Source: Paraburkholderia antibiotica
Lineage (GTDB): Bacteria > Pseudomonadota > Gammaproteobacteria > Burkholderiales > Burkholderiaceae
Direction of reading: 5' to 3'
DNA length: 64,000 nt
Assembly (NCBI RefSeq): GCF_012927125.1
Contig: NZ_JABBFZ010000020.1
Coordinates: 62,001-126,000 of the forward strand
Program-made: the position numbers and the translations under genes
In this document: in pieces, positions 42,828-53,800 of the stretch
How positions within the stretch are numbered: the stretch's first letter is position 1
Layout of the letters: the number at the start of each line of letters is the position of its first letter
The notes under the pieces: generated by a model
What the model was told of the DNA's origin: nothing
The model's input: the letters and a program-made list of their open reading frames with translations, nothing else
Database searches by the model: none

Positions 42828-43486
42828 ACTAAAAGATTGTCCTTATAGGCTTTCAATGCTTCGTCGAGGTCGTCGAACCAATGGGCCTGCCCATCGTTGA
42901 TCCAGATACCCGACTGACAAAACTGTTTGAGCGTCGCCTCGTCATGGGACACCATGATGACGCTCGCTTGACTCGCCATGCTCTTGAATGCATCGGCGGC
43001 TTTTTTTCTGAATTTGGCGTCGCCCGCCGAGGTTACTTCATCCGAGATATAGACATCGAAATTGAAGGCCAACGACAGCGCGAATTGCAGACGCGATCGC
43101 ATCCCCGACGAATACGTTCGCACGGGCGCGTCGAAGGAATTTCCCAATTCGGCGAAATCCTGAATGAAGGCGAGACGGTCGGCGAGTTCGTCCTGGTGAC
43201 CATGCACACGGCAAACGAATTTGGCGTTTTGCCGTCCTGTCAGCGTGCCTTCGAGGCCGCCGTTCCCCATCGGCCAGGACACCTTGCAACGGCGTTCCAC
43301 GCGCCCTTTGGTCGCGAAATCGATGCCGCCGATAATCCGCAGCAGCGTGGATTTGCCGGCCCCGTTCCTGCCGATCAGCGCGACGCTCTGCCTGGGCGGA
43401 ATAACCATGTCGATGCCGCGCAGCACCCAGCGCCCGGCACCGTGCTCGGTCGCATAACGCTTGTAGACGTTCTCGATCAATATCAC
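42824..43486 (-). CDS. kpsT: Capsule ABC transporter ATP-binding protein (KpsT-like)
   Basis: A 220-residue ATPase, the usual KpsT/Wzt size without the carbohydrate-binding tail. Walker A is GRNGAGKS (residues 39-46), the signature is YSSGMRSRL, Walker B is FDVYISDEV, and the switch His follows in VSHDE. It powers export of the lipid-linked capsule. It starts with a GTG that overlaps the permease stop (GTGA), so the longer open frame to 43816 is rejected. Lack of a C-terminal substrate domain agrees with export via a common lipid anchor rather than a polymer-specific cap. Confidence 0.92.
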   Translation of the reverse strand: MILIENVYKRYATEHGAGRWVLRGIDMVIPPRQSVALIGRNGAGKSTLLRIIGGIDFATKGRVERRCKVSWPMGNGGLEGTLTGRQNAKFVCRVHGHQDELADRLAFIQDFAELGNSFDAPVRTYSSGMRSRLQFALSLAFNFDVYISDEVTSAGDAKFRKKAADAFKSMASQASVIMVSHDEATLKQFCQSGIWINDGQAHWFDDLDEALKAYKDNLLV

Positions 43487-44301
43487 CGCATCACCAGTTT
43501 TCGGGAAAAACGCTTGTAGAGCATCAGCCCAAGCAGCAACAGGCCGAGTGCCCACGCATACAGATATCCAAGACTGACGCCTCTGAGAGCGTGGTATTCG
43601 GGCCAAAAGCCCAGCCTCACCATTTCCAGACCGTCGACAACCGGGTTCAATGCAACGAGGCGCTGATAAGGCGTCGGCACGTATAACGACAGCGGCAGCA
43701 ACGCCCCCGAGATGTAATACAGCGGCAGATAAATGATCTTGAAGACGTGATCGATTTCGCGCACGAAGCTCATGACGACCGACGTCACCAGACCCAACCC
43801 CAGCCCCAACAACCACAGGCCCAGCAAACTCACGATCACGAGCAGCGGATCCTGCGGCAACCAGACAGGGTTCTGAATACTGAGCGTCATGCCGTGACCG
43901 AACCCGAGCGCAAGCGCAATGATGACCACCGAGATCGGTACCATCAGGAGCAATTCCAGGGTGGCCCGTACGATCGCGGCATCAAAAGGCTTGACCTGCC
44001 GGTAGGCAAAAAAAGCCTTGTTGCAATCGATTCCGTGCAACACCTGAGTCCACGTCCGGCGCCAGAGCAGAAAGCCGATAAACCCGGCGATGATCCACAT
44101 ATTGATCGCCATTCCGCCCACCTGATTAATGCGGAATGTCTCCAGGCCGAACGCATGCAACGCGATATAGGCGATCGGTTCGACCAGCAGCCACATCCAC
44201 GCCGCGCGCGCTTCGAACAGACGATCGAGCGCCTCGCGCAAAAACATCGCGCGCCAGACGGACCACGTGACCTCGAACGGTGTACGAACTCTTACAGTCA
44301 T
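43483..44301 (-). CDS. kpsM: Capsule ABC transporter permease (KpsM-like)
   Basis: A 272-residue ABC-2 type membrane protein with six predicted helices; for example residues 67-83 (WIIAGFIGFLLWRR) and the C-terminal LYAWALGLLLLGLMLYKRF. The N-terminal FLREALDRLFEARAAWMWLL amphipathic segment and the LNPVVDGLEMVRLGFWPEY region are KpsM/Wzm hallmarks. It forms the inner-membrane channel with KpsT. It is followed by kpsT with a four-base overlap. Confidence 0.92.
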   Translation of the reverse strand: MTVRVRTPFEVTWSVWRAMFLREALDRLFEARAAWMWLLVEPIAYIALHAFGLETFRINQVGGMAINMWIIAGFIGFLLWRRTWTQVLHGIDCNKAFFAYRQVKPFDAAIVRATLELLLMVPISVVIIALALGFGHGMTLSIQNPVWLPQDPLLVIVSLLGLWLLGLGLGLVTSVVMSFVREIDHVFKIIYLPLYYISGALLPLSLYVPTPYQRLVALNPVVDGLEMVRLGFWPEYHALRGVSLGYLYAWALGLLLLGLMLYKRFSRKLVMR

Positions 44302-44307
44302 AACCCG

Positions 44308-45489
44308 TTACTGAAAATCACGAGTAAACGCGACCGTCGGATCGGCAACCAGCACCACATACGTGAGGAACTTGCGGAACTCGGCCCCAGGCGAATTCGT
44401 CACGTAGATCACGTCGTGGTTCTGAACCGGGAAGTTCTGCGTGACCAGAAACGCCGACGGATCGCGCAGGTTGATTTCGTAGACGACCGGTACTTTGCCG
44501 TTTGTCGTCCTGACCGACGCGTCCTTGTTGTCCACCAGCTTCGCGTCCTCGAAGCGGAACACGAACACGCCGCGCGCATCCGCGCGGCTGTCGTTCAGGC
44601 CACCCGAACGGGCGAGCGCCTGGGCGAGCGAAATGCCCTGTGCCTCGAACGGAATTTCGTCGTTCTTGCCGGTCGCGCCGAGCACCGAAAACGTGTGCGG
44701 CTGGAACAGCGCCGTCACCACGTCGCCCGGCTTGAGGACCACGTTCTGCTTCGGATCGCGAATCACCGAATCCAGCGCCATCGTCGCGGTGGTATCGCCA
44801 CGCGACAACTGGATCGCCGTCCGGCTGATCGGTTGCTTCAAACCGCCGGCAAACGCGATCGCATCCAGCAGATGCTCGCCCTTCGGCGTGAGCGGCATCA
44901 TCGCGCTGGTCGTGACTTCGCCGACGATGGTGACGTTCGACGCATTGTTCTTCGTGACGCCGACGACCACTTGCGGCTGATTCGCCTTGCCCTTGAGATG
45001 GCTGACGACATCCGACTCGACCTGCTCGACGGTACGGCCGGCCACCCGGATGCGGCCCGCGAACGGAATCGAAACCGTGCCGTCGGCGGCAACCATTTGC
45101 GTCGGTAGCGTCACGCTGGTCGCCGAGCCCGCCGATCCGCCCGGAGCTTGCGACGGCAGCGAAACCGGTGCCGACGAGCCGAACAACATCGCGGGCGGCG
45201 TTTCCCAGATCGTCACCTCGATGACGTCGCCCGGGCCGATCACGTAGGTGTTCGCGACCTTGCTGGCAAAGGTGCTCGAAAACTGATCGAGTTGCTTGGC
45301 CGCAGCCAGCTTGCGCGTCACTGCGTCGTTGACATCCACCAACTGGATGCCCTCGATACCCGGCGCGCTGCTCACTTCCTGAATCTGCTCGCGACTCGCG
45401 CCCGATCCAGGCAACCACGCGGGAAACGTCCCGCATCCCGAAAGCGTCAACACCACCGGCAGACACACTGCCCAAAAATTCTTCTTCAT
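44308..45489 (-). CDS. Polysaccharide export outer-membrane lipoprotein (KpsD/CtrA/Wza-like)
   Basis: A 393-residue OPX protein. The N-terminus MKKNFWAVCLPVVLTLSGC has a lipobox (LSGC, Cys19). The PES motif is YVIGPGDVIEVTIWETPP (about residues 90-107), and SLBB-type domains follow, with a VAADGTVSIPFAGRIRVAGR segment and a second domain around residues 180-330. It forms the outer-membrane exit channel partner of the KpsMTE machinery. It is six bases from kpsM and 24 bp downstream of wcbT. Confidence 0.9.
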   Translation of the reverse strand: MKKNFWAVCLPVVLTLSGCGTFPAWLPGSGASREQIQEVSSAPGIEGIQLVDVNDAVTRKLAAAKQLDQFSSTFASKVANTYVIGPGDVIEVTIWETPPAMLFGSSAPVSLPSQAPGGSAGSATSVTLPTQMVAADGTVSIPFAGRIRVAGRTVEQVESDVVSHLKGKANQPQVVVGVTKNNASNVTIVGEVTTSAMMPLTPKGEHLLDAIAFAGGLKQPISRTAIQLSRGDTTATMALDSVIRDPKQNVVLKPGDVVTALFQPHTFSVLGATGKNDEIPFEAQGISLAQALARSGGLNDSRADARGVFVFRFEDAKLVDNKDASVRTTNGKVPVVYEINLRDPSAFLVTQNFPVQNHDVIYVTNSPGAEFRKFLTYVVLVADPTVAFTRDFQ

Positions 45490-45513
45490 TGACCTGTCAA
45501 CTCAAAATTCGCT

Positions 45514-46845
45514 TCAACCCGCGGCCAACCGCGCCACGGCTGCCACCGTCCGGCTAATCTGCTCCGCCTCATGCGTCGAACAGATAAAGAATCGCAACCG
45601 CGCCGCCTTTTCCTCGACGGCCGGATAGAAAATCGGCTGTACGTTGATGCCTTCTTCGAACAGCGCATTCGCCCACTGCGCGGCCTTTACCGAGCTGCCC
45701 GCAATCACCGGCACGACCGCATAGCCCGCGCTCGTGCCGACATTCAACCCAGCCGCCCGCGCTTCGGCCAGAAACTGATGCCCCCGCTCCCGCAAGCGCG
45801 CGACCCGTTCGGGTTGCGCGATCAAAGCTTCGAGCGCCGCCAGCGACGCCTCGGCAAGCGCCGGCGCGAGACCCACGCTATACAAAAATCCCGGCGCGAG
45901 ATTGCGCAGCATGTCGGCGAGCGGCTGGCAACCGGCGATAAAACCGCCGCAGCCCGCCAGCGTCTTGCTCATCGTGCCCATCCACAGATCGACGCGCTCC
46001 GACGCGACACCGCAGTGCTCGCGAATACCTCTGCCCGTCGCGCCGAGCACGCCGAGCGAATGCGCTTCGTCGACCAGCAGGAACGCGCCGTGCCGCTCCT
46101 TCACCTCACAGAAACGCTCGAGATCGGGAAGGTCGCCGTCCATGCTGTACAAACCTTCGATCGCGATCAGCACGTTGCGATACTCGCGACGCACGCGCGT
46201 GAGCAGGTCGTCGAGCGCCTGCCAGTCGTTGTGCGCGAAACTGAGGCGCTTCGCGCCGCTCAGCTGCGCGCCCTGGACGATGCTGTTGTGCGCGAGCGCA
46301 TCGTGCACGATCAGATCGCCGGGCCCGAACAGCGAGCCGATTACGGTCACGTTGGTCGCATGGCCGCTCACGAACGCGACGCAGTCGTCGGTTTCATAGA
46401 ACGCGGCCAGCGCCCGTTCAAGTTCGCGATGCACCGGGCGCTCGCCCGCCACGATGCGGCTCGCCGAAGCGGACGTTCCATACCGGTCGATCGCGGCCTT
46501 CGCACGCGACGCGATCACCGGATCGCCCGCGAAGCCGAGATAGCTGTAGTTCGCGAAGTTCACATAGTCGCGGCCGCCGATCTGCGTCGTCGCGCCCGCG
46601 ATACCGTCATGCACGCGAAAAAACGGCGACTCGACGCGCAGCGTCTCGCCCAGTTCGCGCATCAGGCGGACTTGCTGATACTGCGGCATCACTTCGAAAC
46701 GGCTGCGTGCGGAGCGCGTCTGCGCGGACGCTGCGGCCTGCGCTTCCGACACGCCGGGCGTCGCGGCCGCATCGGTTGCGCGATCCAGCTGACGCTTCAG
46801 TGCATTGGCCGCCAACTGCTGCCGTAGTGTGTCTCCGAGTCCCAT
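45514..46845 (-). CDS. wcbT: Alpha-oxoamine synthase family PLP enzyme (WcbT-like)
   Basis: A 443-residue fold-type I PLP enzyme of the KBL/AONS/serine palmitoyltransferase family. Motifs: FANYSYLGFAGDP, the His of HDALAHNS, VDEAHSLGVLG (Asp259, PLP N1), and the Schiff-base Lys294 in GTMSKTLAGCGGFIAG. Residues 1-75 form an extra N-terminal segment. The family joins an acyl thioester to an amino acid with loss of CO2, giving an amino ketone. The B. pseudomallei capsule gene wcbT belongs to this family. Beside a PKS without a thioesterase, it could offload the acyl chain from the ACP onto an amino acid. The function is inferred. Confidence 0.85.
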   Translation of the reverse strand: MGLGDTLRQQLAANALKRQLDRATDAAATPGVSEAQAAASAQTRSARSRFEVMPQYQQVRLMRELGETLRVESPFFRVHDGIAGATTQIGGRDYVNFANYSYLGFAGDPVIASRAKAAIDRYGTSASASRIVAGERPVHRELERALAAFYETDDCVAFVSGHATNVTVIGSLFGPGDLIVHDALAHNSIVQGAQLSGAKRLSFAHNDWQALDDLLTRVRREYRNVLIAIEGLYSMDGDLPDLERFCEVKERHGAFLLVDEAHSLGVLGATGRGIREHCGVASERVDLWMGTMSKTLAGCGGFIAGCQPLADMLRNLAPGFLYSVGLAPALAEASLAALEALIAQPERVARLRERGHQFLAEARAAGLNVGTSAGYAVVPVIAGSSVKAAQWANALFEEGINVQPIFYPAVEEKAARLRFFICSTHEAEQISRTVAAVARLAAG

Positions 46846-46891
46846 GTAATCCGATCCAGCCTGTAATAAGTACGGCGAAGTACGGCGCGGC

Positions 46892-47848
46892 TTACGCGTG
46901 CGCCTCGACCCACTCGTACGCGCCGGGCGTGCCCAGCAACGCGGCGAGCAGCCGGTAGTTCATTTCATGTGTCGGCCGCCGCGCGCTGACGTGGCCGAGC
47001 AACGGCGCACCCGCGAGCGCGAGATCGCCGACCAGATCCAGCACGCGATGCCGGACGAACTCGTCGGGCTGACGCAGTCCACCGACCACGCGTTTGCCGA
47101 CGATCGCCGCCGTGCACGACAGCCGTGCGCCGCGCAGGATCGGCCAGCCACGCAGATAGCCGACGACAATCGCGGGCACGGCCCACTTGATCTGCCCGTA
47201 CGAGCGCGACGACGCGATTTCGTCGGCGAAGGCGTGCGGCGTGAGCACGCCGTGCCACGTCATGTCGCCGAAACCTTTGAGGTCGTTGTTGTGCACGCTG
47301 AGCGCGTAGTGGTCGGCCGGCTCGACACGCATCTCGCGACGCGCGTCGCCTTCGCCATCGGCCACGCCGACACTTTTGAGCACGCGCAAAAAGCGCTTCG
47401 GTTGCGGCAGCACGGTACGCCCGCACGCGCGAATCGCCTCGATCCAGGGCTGCGCGCTGCCGTCGAGAATCGGCACCTCTTCGGCGTCGAGTTCGACGAT
47501 CGCGTGATCGATCTCGCACGCGAGCAGCGACGCCAGCAGATGCTCGACGGTTCGCACACCGAGGCCATCGTTGCCGCGCAGCATCGTGCAGAGCGGCTGG
47601 CCGCGCCGCAGCGCCGGATCGGCAGCGACGGTGCCGAGCGCCTGCCCGTTGTGAATGCGGCGAAACACGATCCCATGCCGTTCGCCCCCGCGTTGTGCCG
47701 AGTCGACCGGAAGAATGCGGATCTTCACGCGCCGCCCGGTGTGCAAGCCATGCCCCGATAGTTCGAGCGGGCGCGCAAGCGTGCCTTCGCTCGCCTGCCA
47801 GCCCGCGGGCAGCTTTACCCCGCAAACGCCGGCATCGACGACTGACAT
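46892..47848 (-). CDS. wcbS: LpxC-like deacetylase in the capsule locus (WcbS position)
   Basis: A 318-residue paralogue of UDP-3-O-acyl-GlcNAc deacetylase. Signatures: LELSGHGLHTGRRV, then VRTVEHLLASLLA (Glu102, His103), and EFVRHRVLDLVGDLALAG (His267, Asp271) then RPTHEMNYRLL (His294). All Zn ligands and the catalytic Glu and His appear retained, so it should be active. The essential housekeeping lpxC lies with cell-division genes, so this is an extra copy for the PKS-derived product, probably removing an acyl or acetyl group from an amino sugar. Its start overlaps the PKS 3' end by 34 bp. The symbol follows gene order in B. pseudomallei. Confidence 0.83.
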   Translation of the reverse strand: MSVVDAGVCGVKLPAGWQASEGTLARPLELSGHGLHTGRRVKIRILPVDSAQRGGERHGIVFRRIHNGQALGTVAADPALRRGQPLCTMLRGNDGLGVRTVEHLLASLLACEIDHAIVELDAEEVPILDGSAQPWIEAIRACGRTVLPQPKRFLRVLKSVGVADGEGDARREMRVEPADHYALSVHNNDLKGFGDMTWHGVLTPHAFADEIASSRSYGQIKWAVPAIVVGYLRGWPILRGARLSCTAAIVGKRVVGGLRQPDEFVRHRVLDLVGDLALAGAPLLGHVSARRPTHEMNYRLLAALLGTPGAYEWVEAHA

Positions 47849-50800
47849 GACTGGTCTCCCTGTTGATTGTGTATGTGATTGGCGGCGCCGCGATTGCGTT
47901 CGAGCAGCGCGCGCGCCTCGTCTTCGTCGAGCGCATGACGCATGGCCAGCGCCGCGACGTCGGCGTTCGTATCGGTCGAGCGGGACTGAGCATCGCCGGC
48001 GCTCTCATCGAGCATGTCGACGATGCGCACGGCCAGCGTATGCACGGTCGCGCCTTCGGCAATCGCCATGATCGACAGCTTCACGCCGAACGACTCCTCG
48101 ACCGCCATGCCGAGTTCCATGCCCATCAGCGAGTCCATGCCGAGTTCGAGCACCGAGCGATCGAGCGCGACGCGTTCCGGCGACATGTGCAGAATGCGCG
48201 CGATATGGCCGCGCAAGGCGGTCTCGACCAGCGCCACCGCTTCGGCGTTGGGCAAGCCGCGCAGCTGTTCGAGCAACGCGCCGTCTTCGCTGGTCGTCTC
48301 GGTGGCGCCGCCGCCTTGCAGCGCCATGTAGCGGCGCGCCTGCGCCGCGGGCATGCCGCGCGCGATCGCCGCCCAGTCCAGACGCACGACGGCCTCGCCG
48401 GCCGCGCCGCTCGTCAGCGCGCGTTCGAGCGCCGTCATCGCTTCGTCGGACGTGATCGACGCGCCGCCGATGCGCGCCTGCAGCGCTTCACGCGTCGTGC
48501 TGTTGCGCGCGAGGAAACCGACGTCCTCGATCGGCCCCCACGCCATGAAGGTAGCCGGCAGCGCGGCGGCCCGACGATGCGCGACGAGCGCTTCGAGGAA
48601 GCTGTTGGCCGCCACGTAGGCGCCCTGGCCCGGATTGCCGAGACAGGTCGTCGCCGACGAATACAGCACGAAGAAATCGAGCGCGCAACGCCGCGTCGCG
48701 CGGTGCAGATTCCAGGCGCCGGCGACCTTCGGTTCGAGCACGGCGAGCATGCGCGCATCGTCGAGGTTGCGCAGCAGGCCGTCGTCGATGCGCATTGCCG
48801 AGTGCAGCACGCCCTTGAGCGGCGTGCCGCTCGCCTCGATGGCGTCGACCAGACGATCGAGCGCCGCCGCGTCGGTGACGTCGCACGACACCACGCTCAC
48901 GCTCGCGCCCTGCTCAACGCGCCAGCGTTCGAGTTCCTGCTGCTTCGCAGCGTCGAGCGCGCCGCCGCGGCTGGCGAGCGTCACGTGACGCGCACCGCGC
49001 GCGATCATCCAGCGCGCGCTCGCATACCCGAGACCACCCGTACCGCCGACGACCAGATACGCCGCGCGCGGATCGAGCCGCAGCATGGGCTGCGCGACGC
49101 CACGCGTGGGCGCCGGCGTGCCTGCCCCATACGTGACGAGCACCTTGCCGATCTGGCGCGCCTGCTGCATATAACGGAACGCCTCTTCCGCGCGAGCGGC
49201 GGGGAACGCGCGATACGGCAGCGGATGCAGCACGCCGCTCCTGAAGAGCGCCATCACTTCCTCGAAGAGCCGCGTGGTGAGTTCTGGCAGCACGCCCATC
49301 AACTGGTCGGCGTCGATGCCGAAATAGCTGATGTTGTTGCGGAACGGCCGCAGACCGATCTGGCTGTTCTCATAGAAGTCGCGCTTGCCGAGTTCGAGGA
49401 AGCGACCGAACGGACGCAGCGTATCGATACCCCGCACCATCGCCTCGCCCGCGAGCGAATTGAGCACGATGTCGACGCCTTCGCCGTTGGTGCACGCGCG
49501 CACCTCATCGGCGAACGCGAGGCTGCGCGAGTCGAATACGCGATCGACGCCGAGCAGACGCACGAATTCGCGCTTCTCGTCGGCGCCCGCGGTCGCGAAC
49601 ACTTCCGCGCCGAGGTGACGAGCGATCTGGATCGCCGCGATGCCGACCCCGCCCGCGCCACCATGAATCAGCACGCGCTCGCCGCGACGCAGCCGTGCCA
49701 GCTCGCACAGCGCGTAGTAGGCGGTGAAGAAGGTGGTCGGAATCGTCGCGGCGGCTTCGAACGAAATCGCTTCGGGTTTGCGCGCGATCGCGCTCGCGCG
49801 GGTGACCACGTGCGTGGCGAACGAAGCCGGCGCGAAGCCGAGCACCGCGTCGCCGGGAATCCAGCCTTCGACGCCCGCGCCGACGCGCACGATCCGACCC
49901 GCCAGTTCCATGCCGATCGTCGCGCCGGCAAAGCCGGTTTCGACCGCCTCATCGGACAGCAGGCCCATCGCATACATGACGTCGCGGAAATTCAGACCGG
50001 TCGCGACCGGCGCGATCTCGACTTCGCCGGGATTCAGTTCGCGCGGCGGCAACGCAAACCATTCGAGGTTGCGCAGCGAGCCGGGCATGTCGAACGCCAG
50101 CACCGCGGGTGCCGGACCGCCTGCGCGCGCTGGGCTGGACTCGCTGAGGGGCGCCTGCCGTTGCGCCGTTTGCGCCGGCAGCATGCGCGGCACGTAGCGG
50201 CCTTGCGCGGTGAGCAGCACCTCTTCCTCGCCGTCGTCGTGCATCAACGTGTGCGCCAGTTGCGACAGCGCCTCGTTGTGTGTGCTGTCCGTGCTTGCCA
50301 CGTCGATGAGACGCAGCGCCAGCGCCGGATATTCGTTCGCCATCACGCGGCCGAGACCCCACAGGCTCGCCTGGTCCGGTTGCGCTACCGTGGCGGGCCC
50401 TTGCACGAACGGCGCGCCGCCGCGCGTGACCACGCACACACGCACGTGTGCGGCGAGACCGGCGGCGTCGAGGTCCCGTGCGAGCGTGGCGAGCGCGAGT
50501 GCGCCGCCCTGCTGTGCCTGCATCACGTCGGCGCCGCTGGCGTCGTCGAGCGAGACGCGCGGTGCGACGAACACGATCTGCGTGGGCGGGTTGCCGCGTT
50601 CGAGCGATGCGGCCGCTTCCCGCACGCCCGTCGACTTGACCTGGCCGCCATGCCGCGCGAGCTCCTGCGCAAGCGCGGAGTCGAATGCGTCGTCGCCGGA
50701 CTGCACGATCAGCCAGCGCGATACCTCGCTCGAACCGGCTTGCGGCCGTTGCGCAACTGGGGGTTTGCGCGCAACCAGCAGCGTCGGCGCACCTTCGAGA

Positions 50801-53800
50801 TCGAGCCCCTGCTCCGTGTGACGCGTGACGTCGCACAGGCCGGCGCGCTCGCACAGCGAATGAAGCGCGGCCGGCGCGAGCGCGCTGACAGCCTGAGCCG
50901 CGACCTCGTGACCCACCGTGCCGAACACGATGTCGGAGAAGCGGCTGCGGCGCGCGTCGGCGAGCACGACGATGCCGCCCGGCGCGAGGCGCCCGACGAT
51001 CGCCTTCAGCGCCGCCAGCGGCTGGGCCTGTTCGCCGAGCATCCGATTGACGACGATTACGTCGAACGGCGCCGCATCGCGGCAATGCGCGAAAAGCGCG
51101 TCGCCTTCGCCGAGCAGCAGCGTCTGAACATGGGCGTGTGCTTCGGCATCGAGTGCGGCGAGCTGCGGGTGAGTGCCCGCGAGCACCTGCTCGCACCGCG
51201 ACGCCGGCAGGCCGAGGTCGAGCGGCTGCAGCACCTCACCGCTCGTTGCGCCGATTTCCAGCACACGCAGGCGACGATTGCACGACCACGCGGCCAGCGC
51301 CTCCCGCGCGCACGTCGCGAGCAATGCGCGGGCATGCGACCACGTAGGCGATGCATCGAAAAACTGCTCGACGAGGCTGCGCCCCGTCGGCGACAGCAAC
51401 GCCGGCGCGTCGGCAGCGGAAGCGGCAGCAGAAGCGCCATCGCGCAGCACACGCGGCAACGCCGCACCGACGTGAGCCAGCAACGTCAGCTCGGCGACAT
51501 GCGCCGGCGAATTCGCCAGCACGTCGCGCCACAGCGCGTCGAGTTCGGGCATGGCCGCGCAAGCCGCGTCGTCGCGCACGAGACGCTCGCCCTCGAAACG
51601 CGCGAGTCCGTCTTCCACGACGATCTGCGCCAGCCGCGCGAGCAGCGACGCGTTGGCCTGCGGCGGCAGTTTGGGCTGCGCGAACGCGCCGATTGCGTCG
51701 AGCGCATTCAACGCGTACAGGCTCGCGAGCACGTCGAGCAACGGCAGCGTTTCGGTCAGGTGACGGGTACGGTCCGCACTGTCCTCGAACGACGCGACAC
51801 GCGTGCATGCGCGTTCGACCAACGCCGCCGGCGCGGGCAGCGCGGCGGCCGAGAAACCGTCCGGCAGCGGACGCGCTTCGAGCGCGTAAGCAAAGCGCGC
51901 CGGCGCGGCATGGCGTCGGCCCGTGAGATCGACACGACGGAACCGGCAAGCGGAAAGACGAGCGACGATGGCGTTGTCCGCGTCGAGGAATTCGAACGAC
52001 GCAACGATCGAATGCGGGCTGCGGCGCAGCACACGCGCCAACACGCGACGCACCGAGTCGCCTCGCAAAAAGTCGACACGGCCGATCTGGACCGGCACGA
52101 AGGCCGCGCGCGCGTCACCGGCCGAGGAGCCAGCCTGGCCAAGCACGGCGAAGAGCGGATGGAAACCGCTGTCCATCAGCGCCGGATGCAGCAGCCAGCC
52201 GGTCAGCGCCTGGGCTTGTGCCTGTTCACCGCCGAGGGTCCGCGGTACTTCCAGTTCGGCCAGCGCGTCGTCGCCCTGCACCTGGACCTTGCTCACCCAG
52301 CGAAACGCCGGACCGTAGCTCAAGCCAATCGCGGTGGTACTGGCATAGAGCGTGTCGCCGTCGATCGGAACGCTCGCTTCGATACGCGACAGCACCGCTT
52401 CGTCGACCACGCTCGATTCGCCCAGCGTGTTGCCGCTTTCGAGCAGGCGGCCCGTCACGTTGAGATTCCACAGGCCATCGCTCATGCGTTCGCGCGTTTC
52501 GATCGTAAACGACGCGGTGCGCGCATCGATCACGAAGCGGAACAGCTTGCCGTGCTGCGGCTGGAACACGACCGGCATGCGGATCTCGAGGTTCTCGAGC
52601 GCGACATCCGCGGTGCCGAAGAACACGCGCGCCGCGGCCAGCGCCATTTCCACATAGCCTGCGCCCGGGAACGCGACGCCGCCATCGACGACGTGATCGG
52701 CGAGCATCGGCACACGTTGCGGATCGAGCTGATTTTCCCATCCGAACGCATGCTCGTGCAGACGATAGCCCAGCAACGGATGATCGACGCGGCGATTCAC
52801 GAGGTTGTAGCCCTCGATGGTGGCCGTCTGCCAGTAGCGTTCGCGCTGCCATGGATAGGTCGGCAGCGCCGCCTGCGCGCCCTGCGGCGCGAGCGGCACG
52901 AAGCGGTCGACCTCCACGCGCGCGCCGTGCGCGACCGCCGACAGGATCGAATGCGCGAGCATCTGCGCGCTGTCGTGATGACGCTTGAGCGTGGGCACGA
53001 CGGCACCCGCGAGATCAAGACTCGCGAGCGTCTGCTTGACGTAGTGGCGCAGAATCGAGTGCGGCGCGATTTCGATGAACGTACGCACCCCCGTCCCGGC
53101 AAGCCGCCTGAGCGCGTCGCCGAAACGCACCGGCTCACGAATGTTGCGCCACCAGTAGGCCGCGTCGAGCGCGGTGCCGGCAAGCGTGTCGCCGGTGACG
53201 GTCGACACGTAGCGCTTCGTGCCTTCGCGCGGCGCCAGATCGGCGAGACCGCTGCGCACGACCGGCTCGATGACGTCCATCCAACGGCTATGGAACGCGT
53301 AATCGAGATCGAGTATCTGGAAGAAGCCGCCGCTCGCGGCGAGCGATGCGCCGATCGCTTCGAGCCCCTCGAGCAAACCGGCGAGCGTGACCGCTTCCGG
53401 GCTGTTGGTGCCGGCCAGTTCGACCGTCTCCGTGAGGCCGAGGCGCGCGATCAGATCCCGCGCTTCGGCTTCGCCTACGCCCACGGCCGCCATCCTGCCG
53501 GTGCCGCGCGTCAGGCCCTGCGCGCCACTGCGAACGCGGATCACACGCACCGCCTCCGCCAGCGTCAGCGCGCCCGTCGCCCACGCGGCCGCGATTTCGC
53601 CGACGCTATGGCCGACCGCCGCATCGAAGCCGATGCCGCGCGCTTCGAGTACGCGCGTGATGCCGACCTGGATCGCGAACAATAGCGGTTGCGCGTTCTC
53701 CGTCGCCGCGAGCCATTCGGCGCTCACGCCGGCACGCAGCACATCGACCAGCGAGTCATTGCCGTCGGCGCGCCAGAGCGCGTCGACTTCGTCGAGCGCC

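Noticed and set aside
47863..53685. 1940-codon open frame on the plus strand opposite the PKS
   Set aside because: Arg/His/Ala-rich, no domain motifs; a shadow of the high-GC PKS gene, whose catalytic motifs are all on the other strand.
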